18,880 bases of DNA from an uncultured Elusimicrobium sp. (GTDB lineage Bacteria > Elusimicrobiota > Elusimicrobia > Elusimicrobiales > Elusimicrobiaceae): assembly GCA_902787065.1 (NCBI GenBank), contig CADAFA010000004.1, positions 1,147-20,026 of the forward strand, read 5' to 3'. The notes beneath the pieces were generated by a model, which was not told the DNA's origin, made no database searches, and worked only from the letters and a program-made list of their open reading frames with translations. The position numbers were made by a program, and so were the translations under genes. This document shows, piece by piece, positions 6,826-14,823 of this stretch; positions within the stretch are counted from its first letter, which is position 1, and each line of letters starts with the position of its first letter.

Positions 6826-7239
6826 ATGAAAAAGGCATCAGTTTTATTTGAAGAAATTAATCATACCTTGAAAGTTTTACGCAGTCCAAAAGGTTGTAAA
6901 TGGGATAGGGCACAAACCCATGAAAGTTTAATTAAAAACCTGCGCGAAGAAAGTGAAGAAGTTATTAAAGCCATACAAAATAAGGACGATGATAATTTGT
7001 GTGAAGAACTTGGTGATTTGTTGCTTCAAGTTTTATTTCATGCCCATATTGCCCAAGAGCAAAAACGTTTTACTTTGGCGCAAGTTATAAACGGCTTAAA
7101 TAAAAAACTTATCCGCCGCCATCCGCATGTTTTTGGTAACAAAAAAGCAAGCACTCCGGAAGAAGCGCTTGCTATGTGGAAAGCTGCTAAAGCCAAAGAA
7201 AAAGCTTTAAAAGCCCGCAAAAAAGCTAAGCAAAAATAA
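6826..7239 (+). CDS. mazG: MazG-type nucleotide pyrophosphohydrolase, single domain
   Basis: MazG enzymes hydrolyse NTPs, often aberrant ones, to NMP and pyrophosphate. The 137-residue protein shows LRSPKGCKWDRAQTHESL at 18-35, typical of the MazG N-terminus, then REESEEVIKAI (Glu41, 42, 44, 45) and EELGDLLLQVLFHA (Glu60, 61, Asp64), which form the EEX(12-28)EXXD Mg2+-binding helices, and RRHPHVF at 98-104. E. coli MazG has two such domains in 263 residues; this is a one-domain form ending in a Lys/Ala-rich tail (119-137). A Shine-Dalgarno AAGGTGAT lies within the last codons of the upstream phosphatase gene, and the two are adjacent without a gap. Its last 14 bases overlap the convergent membrane-protein gene. 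Confidence 0.9.
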   Translation: MKKASVLFEEINHTLKVLRSPKGCKWDRAQTHESLIKNLREESEEVIKAIQNKDDDNLCEELGDLLLQVLFHAHIAQEQKRFTLAQVINGLNKKLIRRHPHVFGNKKASTPEEALAMWKAAKAKEKALKARKKAKQK

Positions 7240-7783
7240 GCAAAAAAACTGCGCTTATCAAAATAAAAATTGTTGCTAAAAAACAAATAATAGAGGGCAC
7301 AAAAGATATAATCAAGGCAAATAAAGTCATTTTTTTGCTAAGGCCGTAGGCATGTTTCATCATATATAAAACAAAGAATAATTGTAACAACAAAACGGCT
7401 AAAACAAATAATCCCTTATATCCCTGTAGTGTAGGAAAAGTTAAAGCAATTAGTGAAAAGGCCACAAACAAAGTTTTTGCGAATTCTGAAAGACCAAGCA
7501 AAACAAATAATCCAGCTGCGCGCCCGCGCCCTGTTGTCAGCTCCAAAAATAAATGTGCAGTTGCCGAAAAGAAAAAACTGATACATACATTAAAAAACAG
7601 TATAAACAAGAAAGAAGTTATGAACCCAAAAATACTTGTTCCTACTGTCAAGGCCCGGGCTAAGACTATACTGAAGGCCCCCACACAATAGCCTAATAAG
7701 GCAAGTTTCAATTTACGTTCTTGCATAATTTGATTTATGGTAGGGCTTGGTTTTAAAACAAAATTAAAGAGAGTAGAAAACAT
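7226..7783 (-). CDS. YIP1-like integral membrane protein
   Basis: The 185-residue protein is hydrophobic almost throughout, with about five membrane segments (roughly 27-46, 50-75, 95-113, 120-143 and 152-184) after a short N-terminal stretch containing PSPTINQIM. That opening and the segment layout resemble the bacterial YIP1 (Yip1 domain) family, whose function is unknown. A Shine-Dalgarno TAGGAG lies five bases before the ATG and overlaps the TAG stop of sppA, so translation is likely coupled to that of the peptidase. Its end overlaps mazG, transcribed the other way, by 14 bases with no visible terminator between them. The family call is tentative. Confidence 0.7.
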   Translation of the reverse strand: MFSTLFNFVLKPSPTINQIMQERKLKLALLGYCVGAFSIVLARALTVGTSIFGFITSFLFILFFNVCISFFFSATAHLFLELTTGRGRAAGLFVLLGLSEFAKTLFVAFSLIALTFPTLQGYKGLFVLAVLLLQLFFVLYMMKHAYGLSKKMTLFALIISFVPSIICFLATIFILISAVFLLIFA

Positions 7784-7791
7784 AAAAACTC

Positions 7792-8931
7792 CTATAAATT
7801 AAGCATGTAAGCCAAAGCCGGTGTTTGCGGTTTTGTGATTTGTTTTAAAGCAAGGGAACTTTCTGCCAGATTGGAAAAGGAGAAAAAGAAATCTTCCATA
7901 AATCTGTTTTTTTGATTTAATATTTTAATGTCTGTTATTCCTGTCAGGGTGCTTAGATATTCTTTTGCTTTCTCCTCGCCGCCTAAACCGTCAATAAAAC
8001 CAAGGGTTTGGGCTCTTGCACCGGTAAAAATACGTCCATCAGCATAAATTCTTAAAATGTTTACGTCCATATTCGGGCGTCCCTTTCTTACTGCTTCAAA
8101 AAACTGTTGATAGGTTTCATCAATCATTTCTTGTAAAAGCAATTTTTGTTCTTCTGTGAGTTCTTTATAAATTGCGCCGATATCTTTATTTTGTCCGCTT
8201 TTTACGGCATTAAAATCAACACCTATTTTTTTAAGTAACTCCTGGGCATTTGTTGTTTGCATTATTACGCCGATAGACCCTGTCATCGTTCCGGGTTGGG
8301 CAACTATTTTATCTGCTGCCATTGCAATATAAAACCCGCCGCTTGCTGCGACATCACGCATTAAAGCCACAACAGGCTTTTTTTGGGCACGAAAATAATT
8401 CAAGGCATTATAGATATCTTGCACTGCTGCAACAGTACCGCCGGGGGAATTTATATCAAGAAGTAAGGCTTTGACTTCTTTTTTATCTGCAAGTTCTCTT
8501 ATACGTCGCGCTATAGTGGAGGCATTTTGTTTGCTTGAAAAGGCACTGTTATCACTACTTTCGGCAATTTCCCCGCGTATATTAACAACAGCTGCCCCTT
8601 CCTTAGGATTTGAATTTTTAAAGAAATTCTTTGTTTGTTGTTCAGTAGTTTCCTCTTTAACAAAAGTGTTGGCAGTATTTATTGGGTTAATAATCAAATA
8701 AACACCGCTTAGCATTGAACAAGTGAAAACTACACAAAGCAAAATAAGCCAAAATTTTATACTTGATAGTTCTTTATTATGTTTTTCTGTTTCTTCCATT
8801 TGTTTTATCTGGGGAATTTGTTGTTTGATAAAGGAAGTCATAGTCGGAACTTCTTTATTTTGTTCTTCCGGCTTTACTTCCGGTTGTATATTATTTACAG
8901 CATTTTGCTGTTCTTGATTTTCTTCTGCCAT
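7792..8931 (-). CDS. sppA: Signal peptide peptidase SppA, S49 family, short form
   Basis: SppA degrades signal peptides left in the membrane after secretion. The 379-residue protein has a charged, Gln/Glu-rich cytoplasmic tail of about 57 residues, one membrane segment (about 58-82) and a single S49 protease domain. It shows LLLDINSPGGTV near 157-167, the nucleophile Ser197 in RDVAASGGFY, TMTGSIGVIM near 215-224, and KSGQNKDIG, in which Lys249 lies 52 residues after Ser197, the same spacing as the Ser-Lys dyad of Bacillus subtilis SppA. E. coli SppA is a duplicated protein of about 618 residues; this is the single-domain form. A strong Shine-Dalgarno GGAGG lies four bases before the ATG. The long polar N-terminal tail is unusual. 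It is followed by the YIP1-like gene in the same operon. Confidence 0.92.
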   Translation of the reverse strand: MAEENQEQQNAVNNIQPEVKPEEQNKEVPTMTSFIKQQIPQIKQMEETEKHNKELSSIKFWLILLCVVFTCSMLSGVYLIINPINTANTFVKEETTEQQTKNFFKNSNPKEGAAVVNIRGEIAESSDNSAFSSKQNASTIARRIRELADKKEVKALLLDINSPGGTVAAVQDIYNALNYFRAQKKPVVALMRDVAASGGFYIAMAADKIVAQPGTMTGSIGVIMQTTNAQELLKKIGVDFNAVKSGQNKDIGAIYKELTEEQKLLLQEMIDETYQQFFEAVRKGRPNMDVNILRIYADGRIFTGARAQTLGFIDGLGGEEKAKEYLSTLTGITDIKILNQKNRFMEDFFFSFSNLAESSLALKQITKPQTPALAYMLNL

Positions 8932-8961
8932 AAAACCTCCGTAAAAACTTGCTTACATAAA

Positions 8962-8982
8962 TGATACAATTTATTTGGAGGG
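8962..8982 (+). promoter_or_regulatory. Extended -10 and Shine-Dalgarno of the dapA operon
   Basis: TGATACAAT (8962-8970) is an extended -10 element with a one-mismatch hexamer. A start site about seven bases on would coincide with the Shine-Dalgarno GGAGGG (8977-8982), which is seven bases before the ATG at 8990. The leader is therefore very short, leaving no room for an attenuator or a lysine riboswitch ahead of the operon. Confidence 0.5.
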
Positions 8983-8989
8983 TTTACCA

Positions 8990-9874
8990 ATGTTTAAAGG
9001 AATTTATATTGCTTTGATCACTCCTTTTAAGGGGGGAAAAGTTGATTATGAGGCACTTGCCGGTTTAATTGAAAGGCAACTTGCTGCCGGTGTAAGCGGG
9101 TTTTGTTTGCTTGGCACTACCGCTGAACCGCCTGCTTTAACAGATAAAGAAAAAGAAGAAATTTTATCTTTTTGCACTTCTAAAATAAAGGGCCGTGCAA
9201 AAATTATTATCGGTGTCGGTTCAAATTCTACCGAGCATACTTTGGCTAATGTTAAACTTGCTTCTAAATTTAACCCAGATGCTTATTTAGTTGTAACACC
9301 TTACTATAATAAACCTAATTTAAGTGGTATGGTTGCACATTTTTCAGCGGTAGCCATAGAAGCAAAAAAACCCCTTGTTTTATATCATATTCCTTCCAGA
9401 ACAGGCCAAAGATTAAGTATAGATTTTTTAGGTAAACTCCTAGCAAATGTTCCGCAAATTAAAGCGATAAAAGAAGCGGATTATGATATCGCCCGCGTTG
9501 TAAAATCTAGCACTTTATTTGCTGATAAAGTTGAATTTTTAGGAGGCAATGATGATTTATGGCCTGCTTTGATGGGTTTAAATTTCCCCGGTTTAATAAG
9601 CGCAGCAGGCAACATTTTAGCCCCTGCTTTTATCAAAATGCAAAAGTTATTTTTAGAAGGTAAACAAGCGGAAAGTATGCAAGTTTTTAAACAAGCCTAT
9701 CCTTTAATTGAAGCCTTATTTTTTGAAGTAAACCCAACTTGCGTAAAATATGCTTTATCTTGTTTGGGTTTGTGTGCGGAAGATGTCCGCCTTCCGCTTG
9801 GTACTTTGCAAGAAGAAACTAAACAAAAAATCAAACAAATTTTAGCTAATACTCCTAAGGAGTTGCTTATATGA
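8990..9874 (+). CDS. dapA: 4-hydroxy-tetrahydrodipicolinate synthase
   Basis: DapA condenses aspartate semialdehyde with pyruvate, the first committed step toward diaminopimelate and lysine. The 294-residue product is normal length. Key residues are visible: Thr43 and Thr44 in LLGTTAEPP, Tyr106 in TPYYNKP, Tyr132 and Arg137 in LYHIPSRTG, and the Schiff-base Lys161 in KAIKEAD. The ATG at 8990 is chosen for its GGAGGG seven bases upstream; an earlier TTG at 8975 lies before that site. It leads a plus-strand operon with aspartate kinase, asd, dapB and a Mur ligase, and its TGA overlaps the kinase ATG as ATGA. The family includes N-acetylneuraminate lyase and other aldolases, but the motifs and neighbours make DapA clear. 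Confidence 0.96.
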   Translation: MFKGIYIALITPFKGGKVDYEALAGLIERQLAAGVSGFCLLGTTAEPPALTDKEKEEILSFCTSKIKGRAKIIIGVGSNSTEHTLANVKLASKFNPDAYLVVTPYYNKPNLSGMVAHFSAVAIEAKKPLVLYHIPSRTGQRLSIDFLGKLLANVPQIKAIKEADYDIARVVKSSTLFADKVEFLGGNDDLWPALMGLNFPGLISAAGNILAPAFIKMQKLFLEGKQAESMQVFKQAYPLIEALFFEVNPTCVKYALSCLGLCAEDVRLPLGTLQEETKQKIKQILANTPKELLI

Positions 9875-10599
9875 AACAAATTTCCGTAATGAAATTCGGC
9901 GGCAATACTTTAGCTAATAAAGAAAAAATTTGGCTTGCCGTTTCCTTAATTAAAAAGCGTTGGGATGCCGGTTTGCAACCGATAATTGTTGCTTCTGCTA
10001 ACGGTAATATGACAGATATTTTGCTTGATAATGCTTATTCGCTTAGCAAAAATCCAAATAAGCGCGAACTTGATATGTTAATAACTACCGGTGAGCGTAT
10101 TAGTGTTGCTTTGCTTTCAATTGCCTTAAATGAGGCAGGTTTGCCTGCTGTAAGTTTAACAGGCTCACAAATCGGTTTAATGACATCTTCGGAACACGTC
10201 GGTGCAGAAATTAAAGCCCTTACAAGCGACCGCTTAAAAAGGGAGCTTGAAAAAAATCATATTCCAATAATTGCCGGTTTTCAGGGTATTGGCGAAAATA
10301 AAGAAATCACTACTTTAAAGAGGGGCGGTTCTGATGTTTCAGCAATCTTTATTGCAGCAAGCCAAGGGGCAAATTTTGTGGAAATGATTAAAGATGTTGA
10401 CGGTGTTTACGATAAAGATCCGAATAAAGATAAAACCGCACAAAAATTAAATCTTATGGATTTTGATGTTATGTATAAACTTGCTTTGGAAGGCGCAAAT
10501 GTTTTGCACCCAGATGCAATTAAACTTGCAAAAGAAAAGAATATTGAAATACGCATCGTTTATTATAAGACGGGCGAAGTGGGGACAATAATAAAATGA
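9871..10599 (+). CDS. lysC: Aspartate kinase, catalytic domain only
   Basis: Aspartate kinase phosphorylates aspartate, the entry to lysine, threonine, methionine and diaminopimelate synthesis. The 242-residue protein has the amino-acid-kinase fold: MKFGGNTL at 7-14, ITTGERIS near 71-78, LTGSQIG near 94-101, GFQG and LKRGGSDVSA near 151-158, and VDGVYDKDP near 178-186. Typical monofunctional kinases have about 400-450 residues with two C-terminal ACT domains that bind lysine or threonine; this protein stops just after the kinase domain, so it should lack that feedback control. The next gene starts by ATGA overlap and is intact asd, so no ACT domain has been split off next door. A Shine-Dalgarno AAGGAG (9857-9862) is well placed. 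Another amino-acid kinase is possible, but the context is decisive. Confidence 0.9.
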   Translation: MKQISVMKFGGNTLANKEKIWLAVSLIKKRWDAGLQPIIVASANGNMTDILLDNAYSLSKNPNKRELDMLITTGERISVALLSIALNEAGLPAVSLTGSQIGLMTSSEHVGAEIKALTSDRLKRELEKNHIPIIAGFQGIGENKEITTLKRGGSDVSAIFIAASQGANFVEMIKDVDGVYDKDPNKDKTAQKLNLMDFDVMYKLALEGANVLHPDAIKLAKEKNIEIRIVYYKTGEVGTIIK

Positions 10600-11486
10600 T
10601 TACGATAGGTGTGTTTGGTGTTCGCGGAATTGTGGGGCAGTTGATGTTGAAACAACTAGAAGAATCCCCGCACGCAAAAGATTATAAAGTGCTTGGTTTT
10701 GGCCGTCAGGATAAACCGCAAAAAGTTGATATTGCAATTTTGTGTACTGATGAAACAGTCAGCCCCCAACTTGCACCGGAACTTAAAAATTATGCAAAAT
10801 TTGTTATTGATATGTCCTCTTATTTCCGTCAAAAAGAGGGTGTGCCTTTAGTGATACCGGAAATTAATGCCGATACAATAACCAAAGATACTTGGCTTAT
10901 CGCAAGCCCAAATTGCACTGTTACCGGCTTAGTTCTTGCTTTAAACCCGCTTAAAAAATATTATACTTTGGAAGAAGTTTTTTCTTCCTCTTATCAAGCA
11001 ATTTCCGGCGGTGGTAAAAAACTTTTGGAAGAATTTGAAAATCCAAATTCTTTATACCGCGCCAATTGTGTACCGTTAATCGGTAGCGTTAAAGATAATG
11101 GTTTTACTTCTGAGGAATTAAAAGGAATTTATGAGGCAAAAAAGATTTTGGGTCTGTCGAATTTGCGTGTATTTTCACATACCGTTAGGGTACCTGTAAA
11201 AGTCTCACACGGTTTAACAATAACTTTGCGTGCCAAAGAAGAATTTAATATGGAAACTTTACCAGATATTTTACGTTCGCAAAAAGGTATTGTTTTGGAT
11301 GGAAAAGTTTATACAAATAAAGAAGTTGAAGGTAGGGGGGAAGCATTTATTTCCCGCTTGCGTCAAGATATAGAAGATAAACATGTCATACACTTTTGGT
11401 GTGTGTGTGATAATTTGCTAAAAGGTGCGGCTTTAAACGGGCGCCAAATTGCAGATTATTTGTTTGAGGAATTTTTTAATGACTAA
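10596..11486 (+). CDS. asd: Aspartate-semialdehyde dehydrogenase
   Basis: Asd reduces aspartyl phosphate to aspartate semialdehyde with NADPH, supplying the substrate of DapA encoded two genes upstream. Landmarks are the nucleotide-binding GVFGVRGIVGQ at 5-15, the catalytic Cys107 in ASPNCTVTG, SSYQAISGGG at 131-140, and RVPVKVSHG at 198-206 with the expected catalytic His205. The protein has 296 residues against the usual 330-370; the NADPH-domain part between residues 20 and 50 looks shortened. It is joined to both neighbours: ATGA overlap with the kinase gene and an 8-base overlap with dapB. Confidence 0.92.
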   Translation: MITIGVFGVRGIVGQLMLKQLEESPHAKDYKVLGFGRQDKPQKVDIAILCTDETVSPQLAPELKNYAKFVIDMSSYFRQKEGVPLVIPEINADTITKDTWLIASPNCTVTGLVLALNPLKKYYTLEEVFSSSYQAISGGGKKLLEEFENPNSLYRANCVPLIGSVKDNGFTSEELKGIYEAKKILGLSNLRVFSHTVRVPVKVSHGLTITLRAKEEFNMETLPDILRSQKGIVLDGKVYTNKEVEGRGEAFISRLRQDIEDKHVIHFWCVCDNLLKGAALNGRQIADYLFEEFFND

Positions 11487-12132
11487 AGTTTTAGTGAACG
11501 GCGCGCAGGGTAAAATGGGGCAATTAATTTGCCAAATACTTGCAAAAGATAATTTTGAGGTTTTCCCGCGCGAAATCGGCGGAGCAATACCTAAAAGTAT
11601 AGCTTTGGTAATTGATTTTTCTTCCCCGCAAGGTGCGGAAGAAAGTTATAAAATTGCCAAGAAATTGAATGCGGCTTTCTTATGCGGAACAACTAATTTG
11701 TCGCACGGTTTAACAGCAGCTTTTGAGGCTGAAAAACAAATACCTTTGTTTTATGCCCCCAATGTCAGTATAGGTGTAGCATTATTTAAAGAACTTTTGC
11801 TTGAAGCAAAAAAAATGTATAAAGGCTATACTTTGGCCTTGCATGAAATTCATCACACACAAAAAAAAGATGCCCCAAGCGGTACGGCCAAAAATTTGGC
11901 TGCTGCTTTAAATATTATGCAGGACCAGATTACTTATGAACGTATCGGGCAAGTGCCGGGTACGCATACTTTGAGATTAACTTCGCCACACAAAGACGAA
12001 GAAATAATTTTAACCCATAAGGTCTTGGACAGGCAAATGCTTGCCCAAAGTGCTGTGAGGGTGGCTGTTTGGCTTTTGAAACAAAAAGCCGGTTTTTATA
12101 ATATGAATAATTTTATAGAGGGATTAAAATGA
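11479..12132 (+). CDS. dapB: 4-hydroxy-tetrahydrodipicolinate reductase, short form
   Basis: DapB reduces the DapA product to tetrahydrodipicolinate using NAD(P)H. The ATG at 11479 gives 217 residues and is preceded by GAGGA (11466-11470); an in-frame ATG at 11449 lies deep in asd and would add ten residues ahead of the nucleotide-binding loop. Landmarks are VNGAQGKMGQ at 6-15, LCGTTNLSHG near 68-77, and HEIHHTQKKDAPSGTA at 122-137, with His125, His126 and the catalytic Lys129 in the expected spacing. The usual length is 240-275, so the enzyme is trimmed, mostly between the nucleotide loop and the substrate domain. The stop overlaps the Mur ligase start as ATGA. Confidence 0.93.
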   Translation: MTKVLVNGAQGKMGQLICQILAKDNFEVFPREIGGAIPKSIALVIDFSSPQGAEESYKIAKKLNAAFLCGTTNLSHGLTAAFEAEKQIPLFYAPNVSIGVALFKELLLEAKKMYKGYTLALHEIHHTQKKDAPSGTAKNLAAALNIMQDQITYERIGQVPGTHTLRLTSPHKDEEIILTHKVLDRQMLAQSAVRVAVWLLKQKAGFYNMNNFIEGLK

Positions 12133-13535
12133 AAATACATTTTGTCGGTATCGGCGGAATTGGGATGAGTGCTTTGGCCCAACTTCATGCCATGGGTGGT
12201 GATGAGGTTACCGGTTCTGACCGCTTAATAAATAAAGGTTTTACGGATTTGCCGATTTGGCAAACTTTAAAAAAACTTGGTGTAAAATTATATCCGCAAG
12301 ACGGTAGCGGTATAACTGAAGATACGGACGCAGTTGTCTTAACCTCAGCCATTGAACCTGATAATATTGAAATTCAAATTGCAAAAAAATACAGTATTCC
12401 TTTGATTCACCGCTCCGAACTTTTAGCAAAACATGTTAAAGAAAATAAAACTATTGCTATTTCCGGTACTTCGGGTAAAAGCACAACAAGTGCGATGATG
12501 TTTGAAGTTTTAAAAGCAGCCGGCAAAGACCCGTCTTTAATTACGGGCGGTGTTTTGCTCTCACTTCAAAAAGAAGGTTACTTCGGTAATGTTTACCGCG
12601 GTAAAACTTCTTGGCTTGTGATTGAGGCAGATGAATCTGACGGTACTTTAGTTAACTATCATCCGCAAATCGGTGTTATGCTTAATTTGGCACATGATCA
12701 TAAAGATATTTCTATCTTAAAGGGTTATTTCCAAAAATTCAGTATTAACTGTAAAAAACTTATTGTTAACGCTGAGGAAGATAATTTAAAAGAGATTTTG
12801 GGACCTGCGCAAACTTTTGGTTTACATGTCGGTAATACGCATGCAGAAAACATTAAGCTTGACGGTTTTAGTTCAACTTTTACGGTTGACGGTGTCGATT
12901 TCAAACTCAATTTACCCGGCGAACATTATATTAAAGATGCCCTTGCGGTTATTGCGGTTGCAAAGGAAATGAATATTGATTTAAGAACAGTTTCCGCAGC
13001 ACTTGAAAATTTCCAGGGCGTATATCGCCGCTTTAATTCAATTGCAAAAATTAACGGCATTGAAATTATTGACGATTTTGCACATAACCCACATAAACTC
13101 GCCGCCACTTTAAAAGCGGCGCATTTGAGGGGTAAGTGTTTACAAGTGTTTTTCCAACCGCATGCTTTTACGTCGGTGCAAATTTTACTTAAAGAATTTA
13201 TTGAATGTTTTAGTCAAAATATTAAACCGGAAGATACTTTATATTTGGGTGAAGTTTATTACCCTGGCGGCACTATTCCGGAGCATATTTCCGCAAATTT
13301 AATTTATCAGGGTTTAAAACACTTGGGAGTAAGTGTGGTTTATACACCTTGCCGTAATGAAGCGGCAGCTTTAATTGCAGCTAAAGCAAAAGAAGGGGAT
13401 GTGGTTTTAGTCCTCGGAGCGAGGGACCCAACCTTAACAGATTTTGCCAAACAAATTGCGGAGAAAATTAAAATTAAAGACACAAAAATCAGCCCCTGCA
13501 AAACTTGTTTGCTTAACACTAAAAAAATTATTTAG
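12129..13535 (+). CDS. murC: MurC-like Mur ligase (UDP-N-acetylmuramate ligase)
   Basis: Mur ligases use ATP to add amino acids or peptides to UDP-N-acetylmuramate in the cytoplasm. The 468-residue protein has the MurC-type N-terminus IHFVGIGGIGMSAL with VTGSDR, an ATP loop SGTSGKSTT at 112-120, EADESDG at 166-172, and a C-terminal domain with DDFAHNPHKLAAT and FFQPHAFTSVQ, the latter close to MurC. Departures from typical MurC are Ser in the ATP loop (usually GTHGKTTT) and AHNPH where MurC has GHHPT; DDFAH recalls Mpl, which attaches recycled tripeptide. So MurC (L-alanine addition) is most likely, Mpl second. It has a good GAGGGAT Shine-Dalgarno and overlaps dapB by ATGA, placing it with the diaminopimelate genes. 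The tail after residue 450 has two extra cysteines (PCKTC). Confidence 0.8.
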   Translation: MKIHFVGIGGIGMSALAQLHAMGGDEVTGSDRLINKGFTDLPIWQTLKKLGVKLYPQDGSGITEDTDAVVLTSAIEPDNIEIQIAKKYSIPLIHRSELLAKHVKENKTIAISGTSGKSTTSAMMFEVLKAAGKDPSLITGGVLLSLQKEGYFGNVYRGKTSWLVIEADESDGTLVNYHPQIGVMLNLAHDHKDISILKGYFQKFSINCKKLIVNAEEDNLKEILGPAQTFGLHVGNTHAENIKLDGFSSTFTVDGVDFKLNLPGEHYIKDALAVIAVAKEMNIDLRTVSAALENFQGVYRRFNSIAKINGIEIIDDFAHNPHKLAATLKAAHLRGKCLQVFFQPHAFTSVQILLKEFIECFSQNIKPEDTLYLGEVYYPGGTIPEHISANLIYQGLKHLGVSVVYTPCRNEAAALIAAKAKEGDVVLVLGARDPTLTDFAKQIAEKIKIKDTKISPCKTCLLNTKKII

Positions 13536-13542
13536 GAGAGTT

Positions 13543-14775
13543 ATGAAAAAATTATTATTTACCCTACTTGCCTTAATTTTTTGCTTACCGTTTACTTTCG
13601 CAGGAACAGAAAATACGGCGGCAAAACTTGAAGTTGCCCTTTTTACAAGCCCTGCTTGCGGGCATTGTCAAAAATTCAAACGTGAATATTTAGCAACTTT
13701 AAAGCAAGACTTTCAAGATAAAGTAAAATTTGTAGAATTTGATGTTTCCAAACCGGAAGACAGTGTAATTTTCCACGATACTTTAAACGAGTATGGTATA
13801 GGTGTTGAAAATATGGGTGTACCTGCTATGGTTGTAGGAAAAAGTGTTTTGATGGGTTACCCGGCAGAAATTAAAACCAAAGGGTCTTCGGCAATTTTAA
13901 AAGCTTTGCGTAAAGGGGAAAAGACCTATTACGGTACCCAATCAACAATTCAAGAATGTAAATTAAAAGAGGAAAAAAAAACAAAAACGTGCGAGGAACA
14001 ACCAAAAAATAGTGCTTTAGAAGCTGCGCAAAGCATGTTTAAGCGCATAACTTTTTGGGCGATAGTTGTTGCGGGTTTAGTTGACGGTATTAACCCTTGT
14101 GCTTTTGCGGTTATTGTGTTTTTTATCTCATTTTTAGCCGTATATAAATATGACAGAAAAGAAATTATTTTGGTAGGTTCAGCTTATTGCGGTGCGGTAT
14201 TTGTTGCTTATGTTTTAATCGGGCTTGGGCTATTTAATTTCCTTTATAAAATGTCTTCTTTTTATTATGTAATGTGGGGTTTTAAGTGGCTGACTATCGG
14301 GCTTTGTGCATTGTTTTTGATATTGAGTTTGTATGATTTTATCGTCTATCAGATCACAAAAAATGCAGATAAAGTTATTTTGCAACTTGGCAAAGGGTAT
14401 AAAGAAAAAATACATAAAATCATCCGCTATTTTTTGCGTGATAAAGATAAAAGTGCCTTCCGTTTATTTTGTGCGGCGGTAATTGTCGGCTTCTTAGTTT
14501 CTTTGATTGAAGCGGTTTGCACAGGCCAAGTTTATTTACCGACGATAGCCGTAATTTTAAAGGAAGCAAATCAAGATTTTTGGCGTGCAATGGTCTACCT
14601 TATAACTTATAACCTGATGTTCATTGTTCCGCTTGTAATAATTTTTGTTTTGAGTTTGCTTGGTTACGAATCAAAAACCTTTAATGAGTTTTTACGCAAA
14701 CATCTTGGTTTAACCAAACTTGCATTGTGTTTATTATTTTTAGGACTATTGATTTTGCTCCTTGCAAATATGTAG
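13543..14775 (+). CDS. Thioredoxin-fold domain fused to DsbD/CcdA-like membrane domain
   Basis: The 410-residue protein begins with a signal peptide (about 1-20), then a thioredoxin-like domain with active site CGHC (Cys39, Cys42) and a cis-proline loop MGVPAM near 91-96, then a charged linker (about 135-165) and a six-segment membrane domain. In the membrane part Cys186 (DGINPCAF) and Cys326 (EAVCTGQVYLP) correspond to the paired cysteines of DsbD/CcdA transporters that carry reducing power from cytoplasmic thioredoxin across the membrane. The predicted role is to reduce disulfides outside the inner membrane, for example for periplasmic proteins. The linker holds two more cysteines (139 and 150). 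The ATG at 13543 has AGGAGAG three bases upstream, overlapping the ligase stop TAG. It is the last gene of the dap operon; substrate is unknown. Confidence 0.85.
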   Translation: MKKLLFTLLALIFCLPFTFAGTENTAAKLEVALFTSPACGHCQKFKREYLATLKQDFQDKVKFVEFDVSKPEDSVIFHDTLNEYGIGVENMGVPAMVVGKSVLMGYPAEIKTKGSSAILKALRKGEKTYYGTQSTIQECKLKEEKKTKTCEEQPKNSALEAAQSMFKRITFWAIVVAGLVDGINPCAFAVIVFFISFLAVYKYDRKEIILVGSAYCGAVFVAYVLIGLGLFNFLYKMSSFYYVMWGFKWLTIGLCALFLILSLYDFIVYQITKNADKVILQLGKGYKEKIHKIIRYFLRDKDKSAFRLFCAAVIVGFLVSLIEAVCTGQVYLPTIAVILKEANQDFWRAMVYLITYNLMFIVPLVIIFVLSLLGYESKTFNEFLRKHLGLTKLALCLLFLGLLILLLANM

Positions 14776-14776
14776 G

Positions 14777-14806
14777 TTGCAAAAACTCAAAAAAATTTGT
14801 TATAAT
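14777..14806 (+). promoter_or_regulatory. Promoter of tRNA-Gly
   Basis: TTGCAA (14777-14782), an 18-base spacer and a perfect TATAAT (14801-14806) preceded by TGT form a strong promoter. It begins right after the stop codon of the upstream gene, and transcription should start near 14813, eleven bases before the tRNA. Confidence 0.7.
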
Positions 14807-14823
14807 ATATGTGTAAGATTTTT

